Assembly: GCA_041392845.1 (NCBI GenBank) | Contig: JAWKLG010000012.1 | Span: 62,001 to 126,000, forward strand | Source: JAGQWW01 sp041392845 | GTDB taxonomy: Bacteria > Bacteroidota > Bacteroidia > Chitinophagales > Saprospiraceae | Direction: 5' to 3' | DNA length: 64,000 bases | Shown here: positions 25,800-35,073 of the stretch, piece after piece | Layout: the number at the start of each line of letters is the position of its first letter | How positions within the stretch are numbered: position 1 is the stretch's first letter | Translations under genes and position numbers: made by a program | The notes under the pieces: model-generated | What the model was told of the DNA's origin: nothing | What the model saw: only the letters and a program-made list of their open reading frames with translations | Databases searched by the model: none

Positions 25800-26678
25800 A
25801 TGACTGCTTATGTGTTTCCGGGACAAGGCTCCCAATTCGAAGGTATGGGTAAAGACCTGTATGAAAGCTCTTCTTTAGCAAAAGAACTTTTGGATCAAGC
25901 CAATGAGATTCTTGGTTATAAGATAACCGATGTAATGTTTGAAGGGTCTGCTGAAGAATTAAAGGAAACCAAGATTACCCAACCTGCAGTCTTTCTTCAT
26001 AGCATTGTCAAAGCAAAAATGGCTGGTACCGAGTTCAAACCCGATATGGTTGCCGGTCATTCTTTGGGTGAATTTTCAGCCCTTGTTGCTGCGGGTGCAA
26101 TGAACTTTGAAGATGGTCTTACTTTGGTAAAACAAAGGGCACTTGCCATGCAAAAAGCATGTGAGTTGACCGAAAGTACCATGGCCGCCATCCTTGGTTT
26201 GGATGATAATGTAGTTGAAGATATTTGTAATAGTATCAACGAAGTGGTTGTTCCAGCCAATTATAATTGTCCGGGTCAATTGGTTATCTCTGGTTCAATA
26301 CCAGGTATTGAAGCCGCAGTAGCTAAATGCCAGGAAGCCGGAGCTACCAGAGCTATTGTGTTACAAGTTGGTGGTGCGTTTCACTCACCTTTGATGCAAC
26401 CGGCCAAGGACGAACTTCAGGCAGCACTCGAAAATACCAATTTTTCAAAGCCTGTTTGTCCAATCTACCAAAATGTAAATGCAAAACCCGAGACTGACCC
26501 TGAAATCATTAGAAAGAACCTTATCGATCAATTAACTGCCCCGGTTCGTTGGACCCAAACCATGAAAAATATGATGGAAGACGGTGTCAGTAAATTTATT
26601 GAAGTAGGAGGTACCGGTAAAGTGCTCAGAGGATTTGTGATGCGAGTGGATCGCAGATTTCCCACGGATTCATTATAA
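25800..26678 (+). CDS. fabD: malonyl-CoA:ACP transacylase FabD
   Basis: 292 aa. Transfers malonyl groups from CoA to acyl carrier protein for fatty acid synthesis. The N-terminal FPGQGSQFEGMG, nucleophile Ser88 in GHSLGE, and His195 in GGAFHSPLM are all present. It starts 31 bp after folE, so it is probably cotranscribed with the pterin genes. Length is slightly short of E. coli FabD (309) but complete. Confidence 0.96.
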   Translation: MTAYVFPGQGSQFEGMGKDLYESSSLAKELLDQANEILGYKITDVMFEGSAEELKETKITQPAVFLHSIVKAKMAGTEFKPDMVAGHSLGEFSALVAAGAMNFEDGLTLVKQRALAMQKACELTESTMAAILGLDDNVVEDICNSINEVVVPANYNCPGQLVISGSIPGIEAAVAKCQEAGATRAIVLQVGGAFHSPLMQPAKDELQAALENTNFSKPVCPIYQNVNAKPETDPEIIRKNLIDQLTAPVRWTQTMKNMMEDGVSKFIEVGGTGKVLRGFVMRVDRRFPTDSL

Positions 26679-26820
26679 AAATTACCAGTAGGTTTTTAAT
26701 TTACCTTTTCTAAATCCTGATACACCTGATACGCGATTGTTTTTCAGTCGTGACAATTGTATTGTGCAATGTTGACTTTTTGGCAAATTGCGCTGATATT
26801 TCAATAAAATTATTCGATGA

Positions 26821-27381
26821 ATGGCTAGAAGGGGAAAATACACAGGGAAAATTTTATTGTCAGAACCATTTATGCTTGACCCAAACTTTAAGCGGTCAGC
26901 TGTCATAGTGGTTGATTACACCAAGGCCGATGGTACTGTTGGGTTTATTATAAATAAGCCAATCGATATGCGCATTGATGATTTGGTGGCAGACTTCCCT
27001 GAGTTTGAAGCAGAGGTCTATTTTGGTGGACCAGTTCAAACAGATACCATCCATTACCTTCATAACCTAGGTGATTTGTTGGAAGGAAGTACTAAAATTT
27101 CAGAAGGAGTTTATTGGGGTGGTGATTTCGAAAAATTGAAATTTCTAATTCAACAGGAATTGGTAAAACCTGCTCAGATCAAATTCTTTGTTGGGTATTC
27201 CGGATGGTCCGGAGGACAATTAGAAACAGAAATGGAAACCGGATCCTGGGTTATTGCAGATCTTGATGCAAACTATATTTTCAAAGAAGATCCTATGGGT
27301 CTTTGGCAACAAATCCTCGAACATAAAGGAGATACTTACGGTGTGATTGGACAGATGCCGGATTCAGCCAATTGGAATTAG
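26821..27381 (+). CDS. YqgE/AlgH family protein
   Basis: 186 aa. Family hallmarks: KILLSEPFMLDPNFKRSAV, GTVGFIINKP, VYFGGPVQTD and FVGYSGWSGGQLETE. The family is widespread and was named for an effect on alginate production, but its molecular function is not settled. Full length (usual 180-190). It stands alone between fabD and a T9SS protein, followed by a structured intergenic region. Confidence 0.92.
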   Translation: MARRGKYTGKILLSEPFMLDPNFKRSAVIVVDYTKADGTVGFIINKPIDMRIDDLVADFPEFEAEVYFGGPVQTDTIHYLHNLGDLLEGSTKISEGVYWGGDFEKLKFLIQQELVKPAQIKFFVGYSGWSGGQLETEMETGSWVIADLDANYIFKEDPMGLWQQILEHKGDTYGVIGQMPDSANWN

Positions 27382-27392
27382 GCAAAAAAAAT

Positions 27393-27542
27393 CCCCGAAG
27401 AATTGCAGGGGGTCTTCAGCCGAAACTGAAACAATCTTCGGGGTCAGGGTATTTCGAAAATAACCCGGTTTTAAAGTAGTCAATTAGCACCTATGTGTAA
27501 ATAGTCCCGAACAAATCGGGAAGGTCAAATAAGACCTTTTTA
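27393..27542. ncRNA. candidate structured RNA: several hairpins within 150 nt
   Basis: Between the AlgH-family gene and the next gene I see a 12-bp long-range stem CCCCGAAGA..TTG / CAATCTTCGGGG (27393-27443), TCCCGA/TCGGGA (27505-27521) and AAGGTC/GACCTT followed by TTT (27521-27541). The large stem has a T-run on its minus-strand side (27383-27392), so the strand is uncertain. It may be a pair of opposing terminators or a small RNA gene. It matches no RNA family I recognise. Confidence 0.4.
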
Positions 27543-27668
27543 ATATATGTACAAATCCTATGCCGTTTTCTTTTAATTTATTGTTTTAAATTTAAGTAAT
27601 TCTTTTGAAACGAGCCTAAAAGGTATTAGGTTTTTTCTCTATTTGAAAAAACGGCAAATAAAACCTGC

Positions 27669-30600
27669 ATGATTTTAACAAAAATTCTACCGGTCTGGAT
27701 ATTGCTTTTCCTTTCTTTTTGTTCAAATGCTCAAGTTATCAATCGCTATTCTCCGGTACTTGAGTTTAACTTCTGTGCAGCTACAGCAGTTCTGGAGGAC
27801 ACTTCCGGATTTTCAAAAGGAACCTCTGTTGTTATCTATCAAGCTCAGGGGGCTAACATCATTGAGAGCAATGGAACTACATTTGGAGCCATTTCATTGA
27901 TGAACGGGGCTGGAAGATATGAGATCAATGAAATTGATTCTGTTGAAGGTCAAAAAGTATATTTAAAATACGTTCCTCAATTTCCTTATTGGCCAGGCGG
28001 GAGTCTCCAATTGATTAACTATCCTTCATTTGATACATTATATATTTCTGATACCCTGAAGGCCAAACCCTGGGATGGCAAAAGTGGAGGTGTTCTCGCA
28101 TTCAAAGCCAATTTTCTTAAGATAGAAAATGGAGGGATAGATATTTCCGGCGCTGGTTTTCGGGGAGGAGCCTCCATTTCACTATCCAATAATTGTGTTG
28201 GAGGACTCAATAATGCTACCTCTTTTTTCTACGATGCCAATGATTTTAGAGGGGCGCGTAAAGGGGAAGGAATAGCAAAATTTATCTTGGGGAAAGAAAA
28301 CGGTAGAGGTCCGCAAGCGAATGGTGGAGGCGGAGGCAATGATCACAATTCAGGAGGAGCAGGTGGAGGAAATCAAACGGCTGGTGGAGATGGTGGAGAA
28401 CGTGATACTCCATTTTTTACCGGTTCTTGTAAAGGAGAATTTCCAGGAAGGGGAGGACGTGCCATGGTAGCTGATGAGCGACAAATATTTTTTGGAGGTG
28501 GAGGTGGTGCCGGACATGGAAACAATGATGCCGGAACAGACGGTGGGCATGGTGGAGGAATTTTAATAATTGAATCTTCTAAAACCTCCGTTTTAAATGG
28601 ATTTATTGATATTTCCGGAAATAATGCGGAAGATACTGGTGGTGGAGATGGTGCCGGTGGTGGTGGAGCAGGAGGAACCATCCTTGCAAATTTTGGAGAT
28701 TTAACCGGTAACTTTAGTTTGAATTCTTCAGGAGGGAAGGGTGGAAATGTCGACAATATCAATGATGATACTTGCTTTGGTCCTGGTGGTGGTGGAAGTG
28801 GGGGAGTGGTTTCCATTTCTAGTTCAGGTACTGGACAATTGATTATCGAAAATCAAGGTGGAAGTTCCGGATTAACTACCAATTCGACGAGTTCTTGCAA
28901 CAATAGTTCAAATGGCGCGGATGCAGGTATTGCAGGCTTGGAATTGCCTTTTGATGGTTTGATAAAAAGTAGCGAATTATACAAGCCTACCAGTATCGAT
29001 TCCTTTTCTGTAAGTAATCTCAAGGTTTGTGAGGGGGATGATTTTCATATTTCTTCCTATGTCTCCGGTGGCAGGATTGACTACCAATGGCAAATTAACC
29101 GGGGAAGCGGATATATGGATTTACAAAACAGTGGACAAGTATCAGGTGCCCAAACTGCCGATTTGCTTATCACCAATATAGATGTAAGCTTTGCCGGTTC
29201 ACTGGTTCGATTGGTAGTTGGGGATTTTTGTGGGGAAATATATTACGCTCCAAGTTTTGAAGTAGAGGTATTTTCAGAATTGCAAATAGACTTTTCAATT
29301 AGCCAATCCGGCTACCAGATCGACCTCAATAATTTATCAAGTGGCGCAGATTCCATCGTTTGGGACTTTGGGGATGGAAATTCCAGTGACTTGGAAAATC
29401 CTACACATACTTATGCCAATCCGGGTACATATACAGTAAAATTGAGCATTTTTAATCCTTGCGGAATGAAAATGCTTAGTAAATTAGTTGAAATTCAGGT
29501 CTTTCCTATTGCCGGAATTAGCTCCAATACTTTAGGAGGGTGTTCACCACTTCAGGTTTCTTTTGAAAGTATAAACCAGGGAAGTGGTTGGACATATGAG
29601 TGGACTTTTCCTGGTGGAAGTCCGACCATGTCAAACCTTGCCAAACCTGTGATTACTTATGCAAATAAAGGGCGATTTGATGTCTTTTTAAAAGTAACAA
29701 ATGCTTTGGGGGCAGATTCGATTACGCTCCGGGAATATATCACTGTGCTGGATTTACCTGTGGCTGATTTTCAGTCCAATGTCAATCGTTTGGATGTAGA
29801 TTTTACTTTTACAGGTGAGGCGACCTCCTGGACTTGGGCCTTTGGAGATGGTAGCGCTGCAAATACTCGAAATCCATCTCATAGTTACCAAGGGAATGGA
29901 GCATTTTTAGTGCAGTTGATTGCAGAAAACATATGCGGTAGAGATACCATCGAAAAGACTGTTTATACCGGATTCGCTCCTGAAGCAGATGCAACTGCTT
30001 TGAACAGGACCGGATGTCCGCCCTTGAATGTGACCTGGACAGATAGATCCCTTGGCATAGTAACTTCGAGAAATTGGGTATTTGAAGGTGGTGATCCCGC
30101 CCTTTCAACTGATAGTGTAGTTACAGTGAGGTACAATCAGTCCGGATTGTATGATGCGCGTTTAATTGTTGGAAACGATGTCGGTTTTGATACCCTGGAG
30201 TTTTTCGATTTTGTTGATGTAGCCATCAAACCCTCCGCTGAGTTTGATTTTATTTCCAATGGTTTGACGGTTTCTTTTATCAATAATTCAGCCATGGCAA
30301 ATTCCTACAGATGGAATTTTGGTGACGGTTCGCCATTGGATAATTCCAGTAATCCGGTTCACACATTTCCTGCTGCGGGTCAATATTTTGTAACGCTTGA
30401 AGCATTGAATTCGGATTGTAGCAGTAGTATAACAATTGGAGTCAATGTCAGCACCTCAGGTGTTAAAGATGAAATAGAAAAAAATACATGGGAGTTGTTT
30501 CCCAATCCATTTGGAGATTTCCTTAAGCTTTCGGGAGATGCAAATTTGACTTTTCCTGATGCCCTGGTTTTTTACGATATGAATGGTAGACGCATTCATT

Positions 30601-30719
30601 CCGAGGCTTTATCAAAAGGGCAAAATGAAATTTCTACCATCGATATTCCATCAGGCATTTACAGGATAGATTTACTTTTCGAAGACGGTATTCAATCGTT
30701 TAGAATGGTCAAATTTTAA
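27669..30719 (+). CDS. large T9SS-secreted glycine-rich protein with PKD repeats
   Basis: 1016 aa. Signal peptide (LPVWILLFLSFCSNAQ). Residues 30-440 form a glycine-rich beta-type domain with many GGxGG runs (GGGGGNDHN, GGAGGGN). Five PKD-like modules follow, marked by WDFGDG (about 564), WTFPGGSP (645), WAFGDGSA (723), WVFEGGDP (802) and WNFGDGSP (881). The C-terminus (ELFPNPFGDFLKL, ending FRMVKF) is a type A T9SS sorting domain. Expected to be exported across the outer membrane and attached or released; a structural or adhesive role is likely but unproven. Confidence 0.88.
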   Translation: MILTKILPVWILLFLSFCSNAQVINRYSPVLEFNFCAATAVLEDTSGFSKGTSVVIYQAQGANIIESNGTTFGAISLMNGAGRYEINEIDSVEGQKVYLKYVPQFPYWPGGSLQLINYPSFDTLYISDTLKAKPWDGKSGGVLAFKANFLKIENGGIDISGAGFRGGASISLSNNCVGGLNNATSFFYDANDFRGARKGEGIAKFILGKENGRGPQANGGGGGNDHNSGGAGGGNQTAGGDGGERDTPFFTGSCKGEFPGRGGRAMVADERQIFFGGGGGAGHGNNDAGTDGGHGGGILIIESSKTSVLNGFIDISGNNAEDTGGGDGAGGGGAGGTILANFGDLTGNFSLNSSGGKGGNVDNINDDTCFGPGGGGSGGVVSISSSGTGQLIIENQGGSSGLTTNSTSSCNNSSNGADAGIAGLELPFDGLIKSSELYKPTSIDSFSVSNLKVCEGDDFHISSYVSGGRIDYQWQINRGSGYMDLQNSGQVSGAQTADLLITNIDVSFAGSLVRLVVGDFCGEIYYAPSFEVEVFSELQIDFSISQSGYQIDLNNLSSGADSIVWDFGDGNSSDLENPTHTYANPGTYTVKLSIFNPCGMKMLSKLVEIQVFPIAGISSNTLGGCSPLQVSFESINQGSGWTYEWTFPGGSPTMSNLAKPVITYANKGRFDVFLKVTNALGADSITLREYITVLDLPVADFQSNVNRLDVDFTFTGEATSWTWAFGDGSAANTRNPSHSYQGNGAFLVQLIAENICGRDTIEKTVYTGFAPEADATALNRTGCPPLNVTWTDRSLGIVTSRNWVFEGGDPALSTDSVVTVRYNQSGLYDARLIVGNDVGFDTLEFFDFVDVAIKPSAEFDFISNGLTVSFINNSAMANSYRWNFGDGSPLDNSSNPVHTFPAAGQYFVTLEALNSDCSSSITIGVNVSTSGVKDEIEKNTWELFPNPFGDFLKLSGDANLTFPDALVFYDMNGRRIHSEALSKGQNEISTIDIPSGIYRIDLLFEDGIQSFRMVKF

Positions 30720-31778
30720 TTATAACCATCTTTTTCGTCGGAAAAAATATAGAAGGATTCCTGCTAAAACCAGGATTATGGCCCAAAAAACAAAATAGCC
30801 GTATCGGAATCCCAGTTCCGGAATGTATTCGAAGTTCATACCATAGATTCCTGCAAGGAAGGTAAGTGGTATAAATATGGTAGAAATAACAGTCAAAACC
30901 TGCATCACCGAGTTCATCCTAAAACTAATTTCAGAAAGGAACAGGTCGTACAATCCATTTAACAAATCGCGGTTGGTATCTATTAACTCCATCAACTGAA
31001 TGGTGTGATCATATACGTCATTCAAGTAAATTTTTATAAAATCAGGAACCAGAGCGTGCTCAGATCTTGAAAATCTGCTAATGGCCTCCCTAAGCGGACT
31101 TATGAATTTTCTAAGTTGTAAAGATTCCTGTTTTAAGTGGTGGATGGCGTCTTTGGTACTTTGGTTGGCATTGTTTAAAATGTCCATTTCCAACTCTTCC
31201 AATTCGATTTCTAGCTGGTCGAGGGCAAGGAAATAATTGTCTACTATGCTATCCAAAAGTGCATAACCCAAATAATTTGCTCCTGAAGAGCGGATTCTGC
31301 CCCTTCCCATTTCCAGGCGTTCTTTTACACTTTCAAACAGGTCCTCATTATTTTCCTGGAAGGTGATGATGACATCTTTTTTTATATAAAAAGAAACCTG
31401 TTCAGTTTGGATTTCATATTTGCCATTTCTACTAGCTGTGATGGATTGGCAGATGATAAAAAGACCATTTTCAAATTCTTCATATTTAGGTCTTTGCCCA
31501 GTGTTGAGGATGTCTTCCAGGACCAAAGGGTGAATTTGGAATTCCTTACCGATATTTTCTATCAATTCAACATCGGAGAGTCCCCTTACATCGAGCCAGG
31601 TCGTTCCTTCAGGCGAAGGTTTGGGGATGGTTGCTCCTTTTAGGTCAACATATTCATAAACTTCCTGATTGTAAAATGCTTTGGTGATAAAGGGATATTC
31701 AACTTTTTTTTCACCCGTAAAAACAAGTGTTCCGGGAGGAGAGCCCGGCTTTTTACGTATCTTTTTCTTTTTGGCCAT
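30720..31778 (-). CDS. corA: CorA-family magnesium/cobalt transporter
   Basis: 352 aa. A long cytoplasmic domain with heptad-rich helices is followed by two C-terminal membrane helices; the pore signature is YGMN (GMN motif) at the end of the first, with a highly basic tail FFRRKRWL. The unusual N-terminus MAKKKKIRKKPGSPPG is very basic. Pentameric Mg2+/Co2+ channel of the inner membrane. A TAACTTTG box (31790-31783) lies 5 bp before the ATG. Confidence 0.95.
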   Translation of the reverse strand: MAKKKKIRKKPGSPPGTLVFTGEKKVEYPFITKAFYNQEVYEYVDLKGATIPKPSPEGTTWLDVRGLSDVELIENIGKEFQIHPLVLEDILNTGQRPKYEEFENGLFIICQSITASRNGKYEIQTEQVSFYIKKDVIITFQENNEDLFESVKERLEMGRGRIRSSGANYLGYALLDSIVDNYFLALDQLEIELEELEMDILNNANQSTKDAIHHLKQESLQLRKFISPLREAISRFSRSEHALVPDFIKIYLNDVYDHTIQLMELIDTNRDLLNGLYDLFLSEISFRMNSVMQVLTVISTIFIPLTFLAGIYGMNFEYIPELGFRYGYFVFWAIILVLAGILLYFFRRKRWL

Positions 31779-31787
31779 GGAGCAAAG

Positions 31788-32504
31788 TTAATGAGTCACC
31801 TCAAGATAGGGAATTGAATCTAAATTCCAATCGATAACGAGCCCCCGAGCGAGTTGTTCAGCAGTAGTTTTTGAATACAATTTTTCACACAAATACAAGG
31901 CTGCTTCGAATGATTTAGCACCTCCTGCTGAAGTGATAAACTTGCCATCGTGCACGAAGAAAACATTCTCGACAACTTCCAAATTAGGGAACATTTCCTT
32001 GTAAGCTTTAATGTCAGAAGGGAATGTTGTGCTTTTGACCTCATCCAATAAGCCAGCTTTGGCAAGTACAAAAGCTCCATCACAGTGGGAGGTTACAAAG
32101 AGTGCATCTTCAGCAACCTTTTTTACAAAATTCAACATGCTATCATTTTCGAGGTCGGTATCCAAATGGTGTTCAGCACTTGGGATAACCAGAATGTCAA
32201 TATTTGGAAGCTCGTCTTTTAAATAATTGAAATCAGGAATAATTTTTAAACCTTCAAAGGTGAGAACAGGATCCGATTTGTCTGCAATTGTAAAAACATT
32301 CATGGGCTTAATGCCCTGGCGAAAAATTGTATGATGGAAAATGTCAAAGGGAGCGGTTAACTCAGTGTTGTAGACGCCATCCATGATGAGGAAGGCAACA
32401 TTGTACCGATTTTGAGGAAGTGTTTTAGGGACTTCCTTGCAAGAAAAAGTCCCTAAAACCAAAAGGATTGGAAAAAGTAACCTAGGATTCGATTTCGTTT
32501 GCAT
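31788..32504 (-). CDS. lipoprotein of the DJ-1/PfpI family
   Basis: 238 aa from the Met at 32504. This start gives a lipoprotein signal (LLFPILLVLGTFSC, lipobox Cys22); the longer frame from 32537 would bury it. A DJ-1/PfpI-like domain follows with conserved Glu48 (NTELTAPFD) and nucleophile-elbow Cys141 (SHCDGAFVLA). Members include proteases, chaperones and regulators' sensor domains; the function here is unknown. It overlaps the end of the upstream DUF4199 gene by about 23 bp. Confidence 0.82.
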   Translation of the reverse strand: MQTKSNPRLLFPILLVLGTFSCKEVPKTLPQNRYNVAFLIMDGVYNTELTAPFDIFHHTIFRQGIKPMNVFTIADKSDPVLTFEGLKIIPDFNYLKDELPNIDILVIPSAEHHLDTDLENDSMLNFVKKVAEDALFVTSHCDGAFVLAKAGLLDEVKSTTFPSDIKAYKEMFPNLEVVENVFFVHDGKFITSAGGAKSFEAALYLCEKLYSKTTAEQLARGLVIDWNLDSIPYLEVTH

Positions 32505-33057
32505 TGGGGCTTTTCTTAAGAATTGCTGCTGCAACAAGGGAAATTATAGCACCAAAGATTAAGAATGAAAATATATTTTTAATGATGCTGCCAATAGATT
32601 CTGAATTTTCAAATTGTCTTTCTACTTCATCAATTTGGGCCTGTGGTGCATTCATTTCTTCCAAAGCATTCAACATGAAATCCTGAAAGTTCTCCATGTA
32701 TCCTGGATCTATCACATTATAAATCAGGCTGAATCCATTGTGCAAGACAACCATTATCGAAATGGTAATTAATCCTACTAAAAAGGCCCTTCCAAAACTA
32801 ATGTAACCTCCAAGTGAATTTTTTCTATGGTTAATGATTGAAATGAAAACAAAAGGGATATATAATACGAAGGTCAACAGGCCTAGCAGGCTGGCCATAA
32901 TTAGGCTTGAAGTGAGGAGGTCAAAAGAAATGATACATAGAGAATAAATAATCAAAACAAGACCTCCAATCAAACCATACCTCAAAGAATCCGGCCACAT
33001 CGAAATTGTGGATTCATCAATAGGTGGCATATTAGCAGGAGTTTTTAGGTCTTCCAT
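32482..33057 (-). CDS. DUF4199-type membrane protein
   Basis: 191 aa with four membrane helices (about 27-47, 51-74, 89-110, 163-182) and an acidic, Gln-rich loop of about 45 residues before the last. The arrangement and the FISIINHRKNSLGGYISFGRAF segment fit the DUF4199 family common in Bacteroidota. Function unknown. It is 12 bp from the dihydroorotase-like gene, within a minus-strand run 30720-34332. Confidence 0.8.
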   Translation of the reverse strand: MEDLKTPANMPPIDESTISMWPDSLRYGLIGGLVLIIYSLCIISFDLLTSSLIMASLLGLLTFVLYIPFVFISIINHRKNSLGGYISFGRAFLVGLITISIMVVLHNGFSLIYNVIDPGYMENFQDFMLNALEEMNAPQAQIDEVERQFENSESIGSIIKNIFSFLIFGAIISLVAAAILKKSPNANEIES

Positions 33058-33069
33058 GTCGATAGGTTT

Positions 33070-34332
33070 TTAAAGATTTGTTTTTCCTTTGTTAATTATT
33101 CCCAATACTTTTCCTTGAAGTTCGAGACCGGGCATCGGGCTGTTTTTTGATTTAGAAACAATGTCTTTTGAATCGGCGGTCCAAAATACATCGGGGTCAA
33201 AAACAGTTAAGTTGGCCAGGCTTCCTTCTTCAATAATTGGGATGGGTAAATTAAGAACTTTCCTTGCTCCGCTTACAAATTTATCGACCAACTCCTCTGT
33301 AGAGAGGAAGTCTTGGGTAGCGGTATTGGCAAGTGCAAAAGTGAATTCCAAGGTAACTGCACCTGGTTTGGCATATGGAAATTCCAAATCTTTTAATTCT
33401 GGTTCCAGGGGAGTATGGTTGGAGGCAATGAAATCTATGATTCCTTCAGCTAAACCTTTTTTGAGTGCTTTTTGGTCTTTCTTATTTCTCAAAGGCGGTG
33501 AAACCTTGAGATTGGTTTCAAAGGTTTCCAGGTCTGTATCTTCATAAAAAAGATTCATGACAGGAGTACTAGCAGTTACTTTCAAACCCTGTTTCTTAGC
33601 TTTTTTTACCAAAGAAATACTGTCTTTGGCAGAAAGATGCGCCAGGTGTAATCTGGATTCTGCATATTCTAAAATGGAGATGTCTCGTTGAACCTGTATT
33701 ACTTCTGCTACATCCGGTATACCTTTCATACCCAAAACAGTTGAAATGCTTCCTTCGTGCATTTGACCTTTTGCAGAAAGGGTCTCATCCTGTGGTTTGT
33801 TGATAATAACACCATCAAAAGCTTTTACATACTGCAATGCTCTCAATAGTACTCCACTATGTTGAATGGAAGCTTTGCCATCTGAAAATGCAATGGCGCC
33901 CGCTTCTCTCATGTCGTACATTTCGGTGATTTCCATTCCTCCACAACCAGCCGTAATAGCTCCCAGAGGATAAAAATCAACCATTTCTTCTTTAGAGCGG
34001 TTGATGAGGTATTGTACTCCTGATTTATTGTCTAATACAGGTTGAGTGTTTGGAAAAGGAGCCAATGCAGTAAATCCGCCTTTTGCAGCTGCTTTGGATA
34101 GGCTTTGAATATCTTCACGATGTTCGAAACCGGGATCAAAAACCTGGGCTCCCAAATCCAACCAACCAGGAGAGACGCAAAGGTTTTTACTTTTTATTTC
34201 CCTATAACCATCTGGGCTTAGACCTTTTGCAATTTTTTCAATCTTTCCTTTATTGATTTGGATATCAAACCTTTTCCCATGGTAGGAGGTACCCGGGTTG
34301 AAAACTTTGGCGTTTTTTAGCAAAACCTTCAT
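33070..34332 (-). CDS. dihydroorotase-like amidohydrolase lacking active-site residues
   Basis: 420 aa from the Met at 34332 (MKVLLKNAKVF), preferred over 34392 because amidohydrolases begin at this beta strand. The overall match to class I dihydroorotase is clear (GWLD..FDPGFEHREDI, LHLAHLS, VSPPLR). However the first metal motif, normally HxH, reads LGAQV (Gly61, Gln63); the HH site reads STPVMN (Pro257-Val258); and the catalytic Asp of the D-H-A-P motif is Asn305 (ASNHTPLE). His232 is kept. It should therefore not bind the usual zinc pair and is probably a non-catalytic paralogue or a divergent enzyme. Confidence 0.88.
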   Translation of the reverse strand: MKVLLKNAKVFNPGTSYHGKRFDIQINKGKIEKIAKGLSPDGYREIKSKNLCVSPGWLDLGAQVFDPGFEHREDIQSLSKAAAKGGFTALAPFPNTQPVLDNKSGVQYLINRSKEEMVDFYPLGAITAGCGGMEITEMYDMREAGAIAFSDGKASIQHSGVLLRALQYVKAFDGVIINKPQDETLSAKGQMHEGSISTVLGMKGIPDVAEVIQVQRDISILEYAESRLHLAHLSAKDSISLVKKAKKQGLKVTASTPVMNLFYEDTDLETFETNLKVSPPLRNKKDQKALKKGLAEGIIDFIASNHTPLEPELKDLEFPYAKPGAVTLEFTFALANTATQDFLSTEELVDKFVSGARKVLNLPIPIIEEGSLANLTVFDPDVFWTADSKDIVSKSKNSPMPGLELQGKVLGIINKGKTNL

Positions 34333-34477
34333 CCAATATTGATTTTCGGTAAAATTAATTCGATTGGAGACTTTGTCAAAAAAGTATCTCAAAAAGATAC
34401 AAACAAATTAAAAGGAGCTGAAATCCTTAGAAATTTCTGCCTTGGATATTCCTTTACAGACTAATTTTTATTTTCCA

Positions 34478-34498
34478 TACGTTTGTGGGCTAAATTTG
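34478..34498 (+). promoter_or_regulatory. two overlapping -7 boxes (TACGTTTG, TAAATTTG)
   Basis: Both match TAnnTTTG, at 34478-34485 and 34491-34498, just upstream of the Met at 34504. Use of the first would give a start near 34492, which argues for 34504 rather than 34483 as the translation start. Confidence 0.5.
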
Positions 34499-34503
34499 CA
34501 AAT

Positions 34504-35073
34504 ATGTCAGGATTATTCAAGCATTCTTTTTTTCTACTATTTTTTATTCTTTGTCTTGATTTAGGAGCACAATCCTTCAATACTGCCGGTGGAATCCGAT
34601 TAGGGACAGAATGGGGTATCACCTTCAGACAACGATTTTTGGATCACACATCCGGTGAGTTTATTCTTCAAAAGGGATTTTTGAGCGACCTGGCACTTGC
34701 TACCGCAATGGTTGAACAACATTTTCCACTGGCTTCCAGACGATTTAATATTTATGCAGGTGGTGGTATTCATCAAGGCTGGTTTACAGATGATAGAAAG
34801 AAAGAGTTGTACGGTAACCCTTTTGGACTTTCTTTAATCCTTGGCCTTGATTACACCATCGGGAGGATCAATCTTTCTTACGATTTTAAACCAATTATTA
34901 ATATAAATGGCGGTGGAGAAAGAGCTATAGATTTACATACAGGATTGTCAGTTCGGTATGTAATGTGGAAAAGGAAATCTCAAATCAGCCAGTGGTTTGA
35001 GGATCGCAGGTGGGAATTTTGGAAAAAGAAGGATAAAAAGAATACCAGTTTTATAAGTATTCTTCAGCCTTAA
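34504..35073 (+). CDS. small outer-membrane beta-barrel protein
   Basis: 189 aa. Signal peptide (FFLLFFILCLDLGAQ) followed by alternating amphipathic strands (GGIRLGTEWGITFRQRF, FNIYAGGGIHQGWF, GLSLILGLDYTIGRINLSYDF) typical of an 8-strand barrel, then a basic, Trp-rich tail (KRKSQISQWFEDRRWEFW) after the last strand. Function unknown. Convergent with the gene at 35070; the two stops overlap by 4 bp. Confidence 0.78.
   Translation: MSGLFKHSFFLLFFILCLDLGAQSFNTAGGIRLGTEWGITFRQRFLDHTSGEFILQKGFLSDLALATAMVEQHFPLASRRFNIYAGGGIHQGWFTDDRKKELYGNPFGLSLILGLDYTIGRINLSYDFKPIININGGGERAIDLHTGLSVRYVMWKRKSQISQWFEDRRWEFWKKKDKKNTSFISILQP

Noticed and set aside
28373..28816. 147-aa proline-rich minus-strand frame
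   Set aside because: It is the antisense shadow of the glycine-rich part of the T9SS protein.
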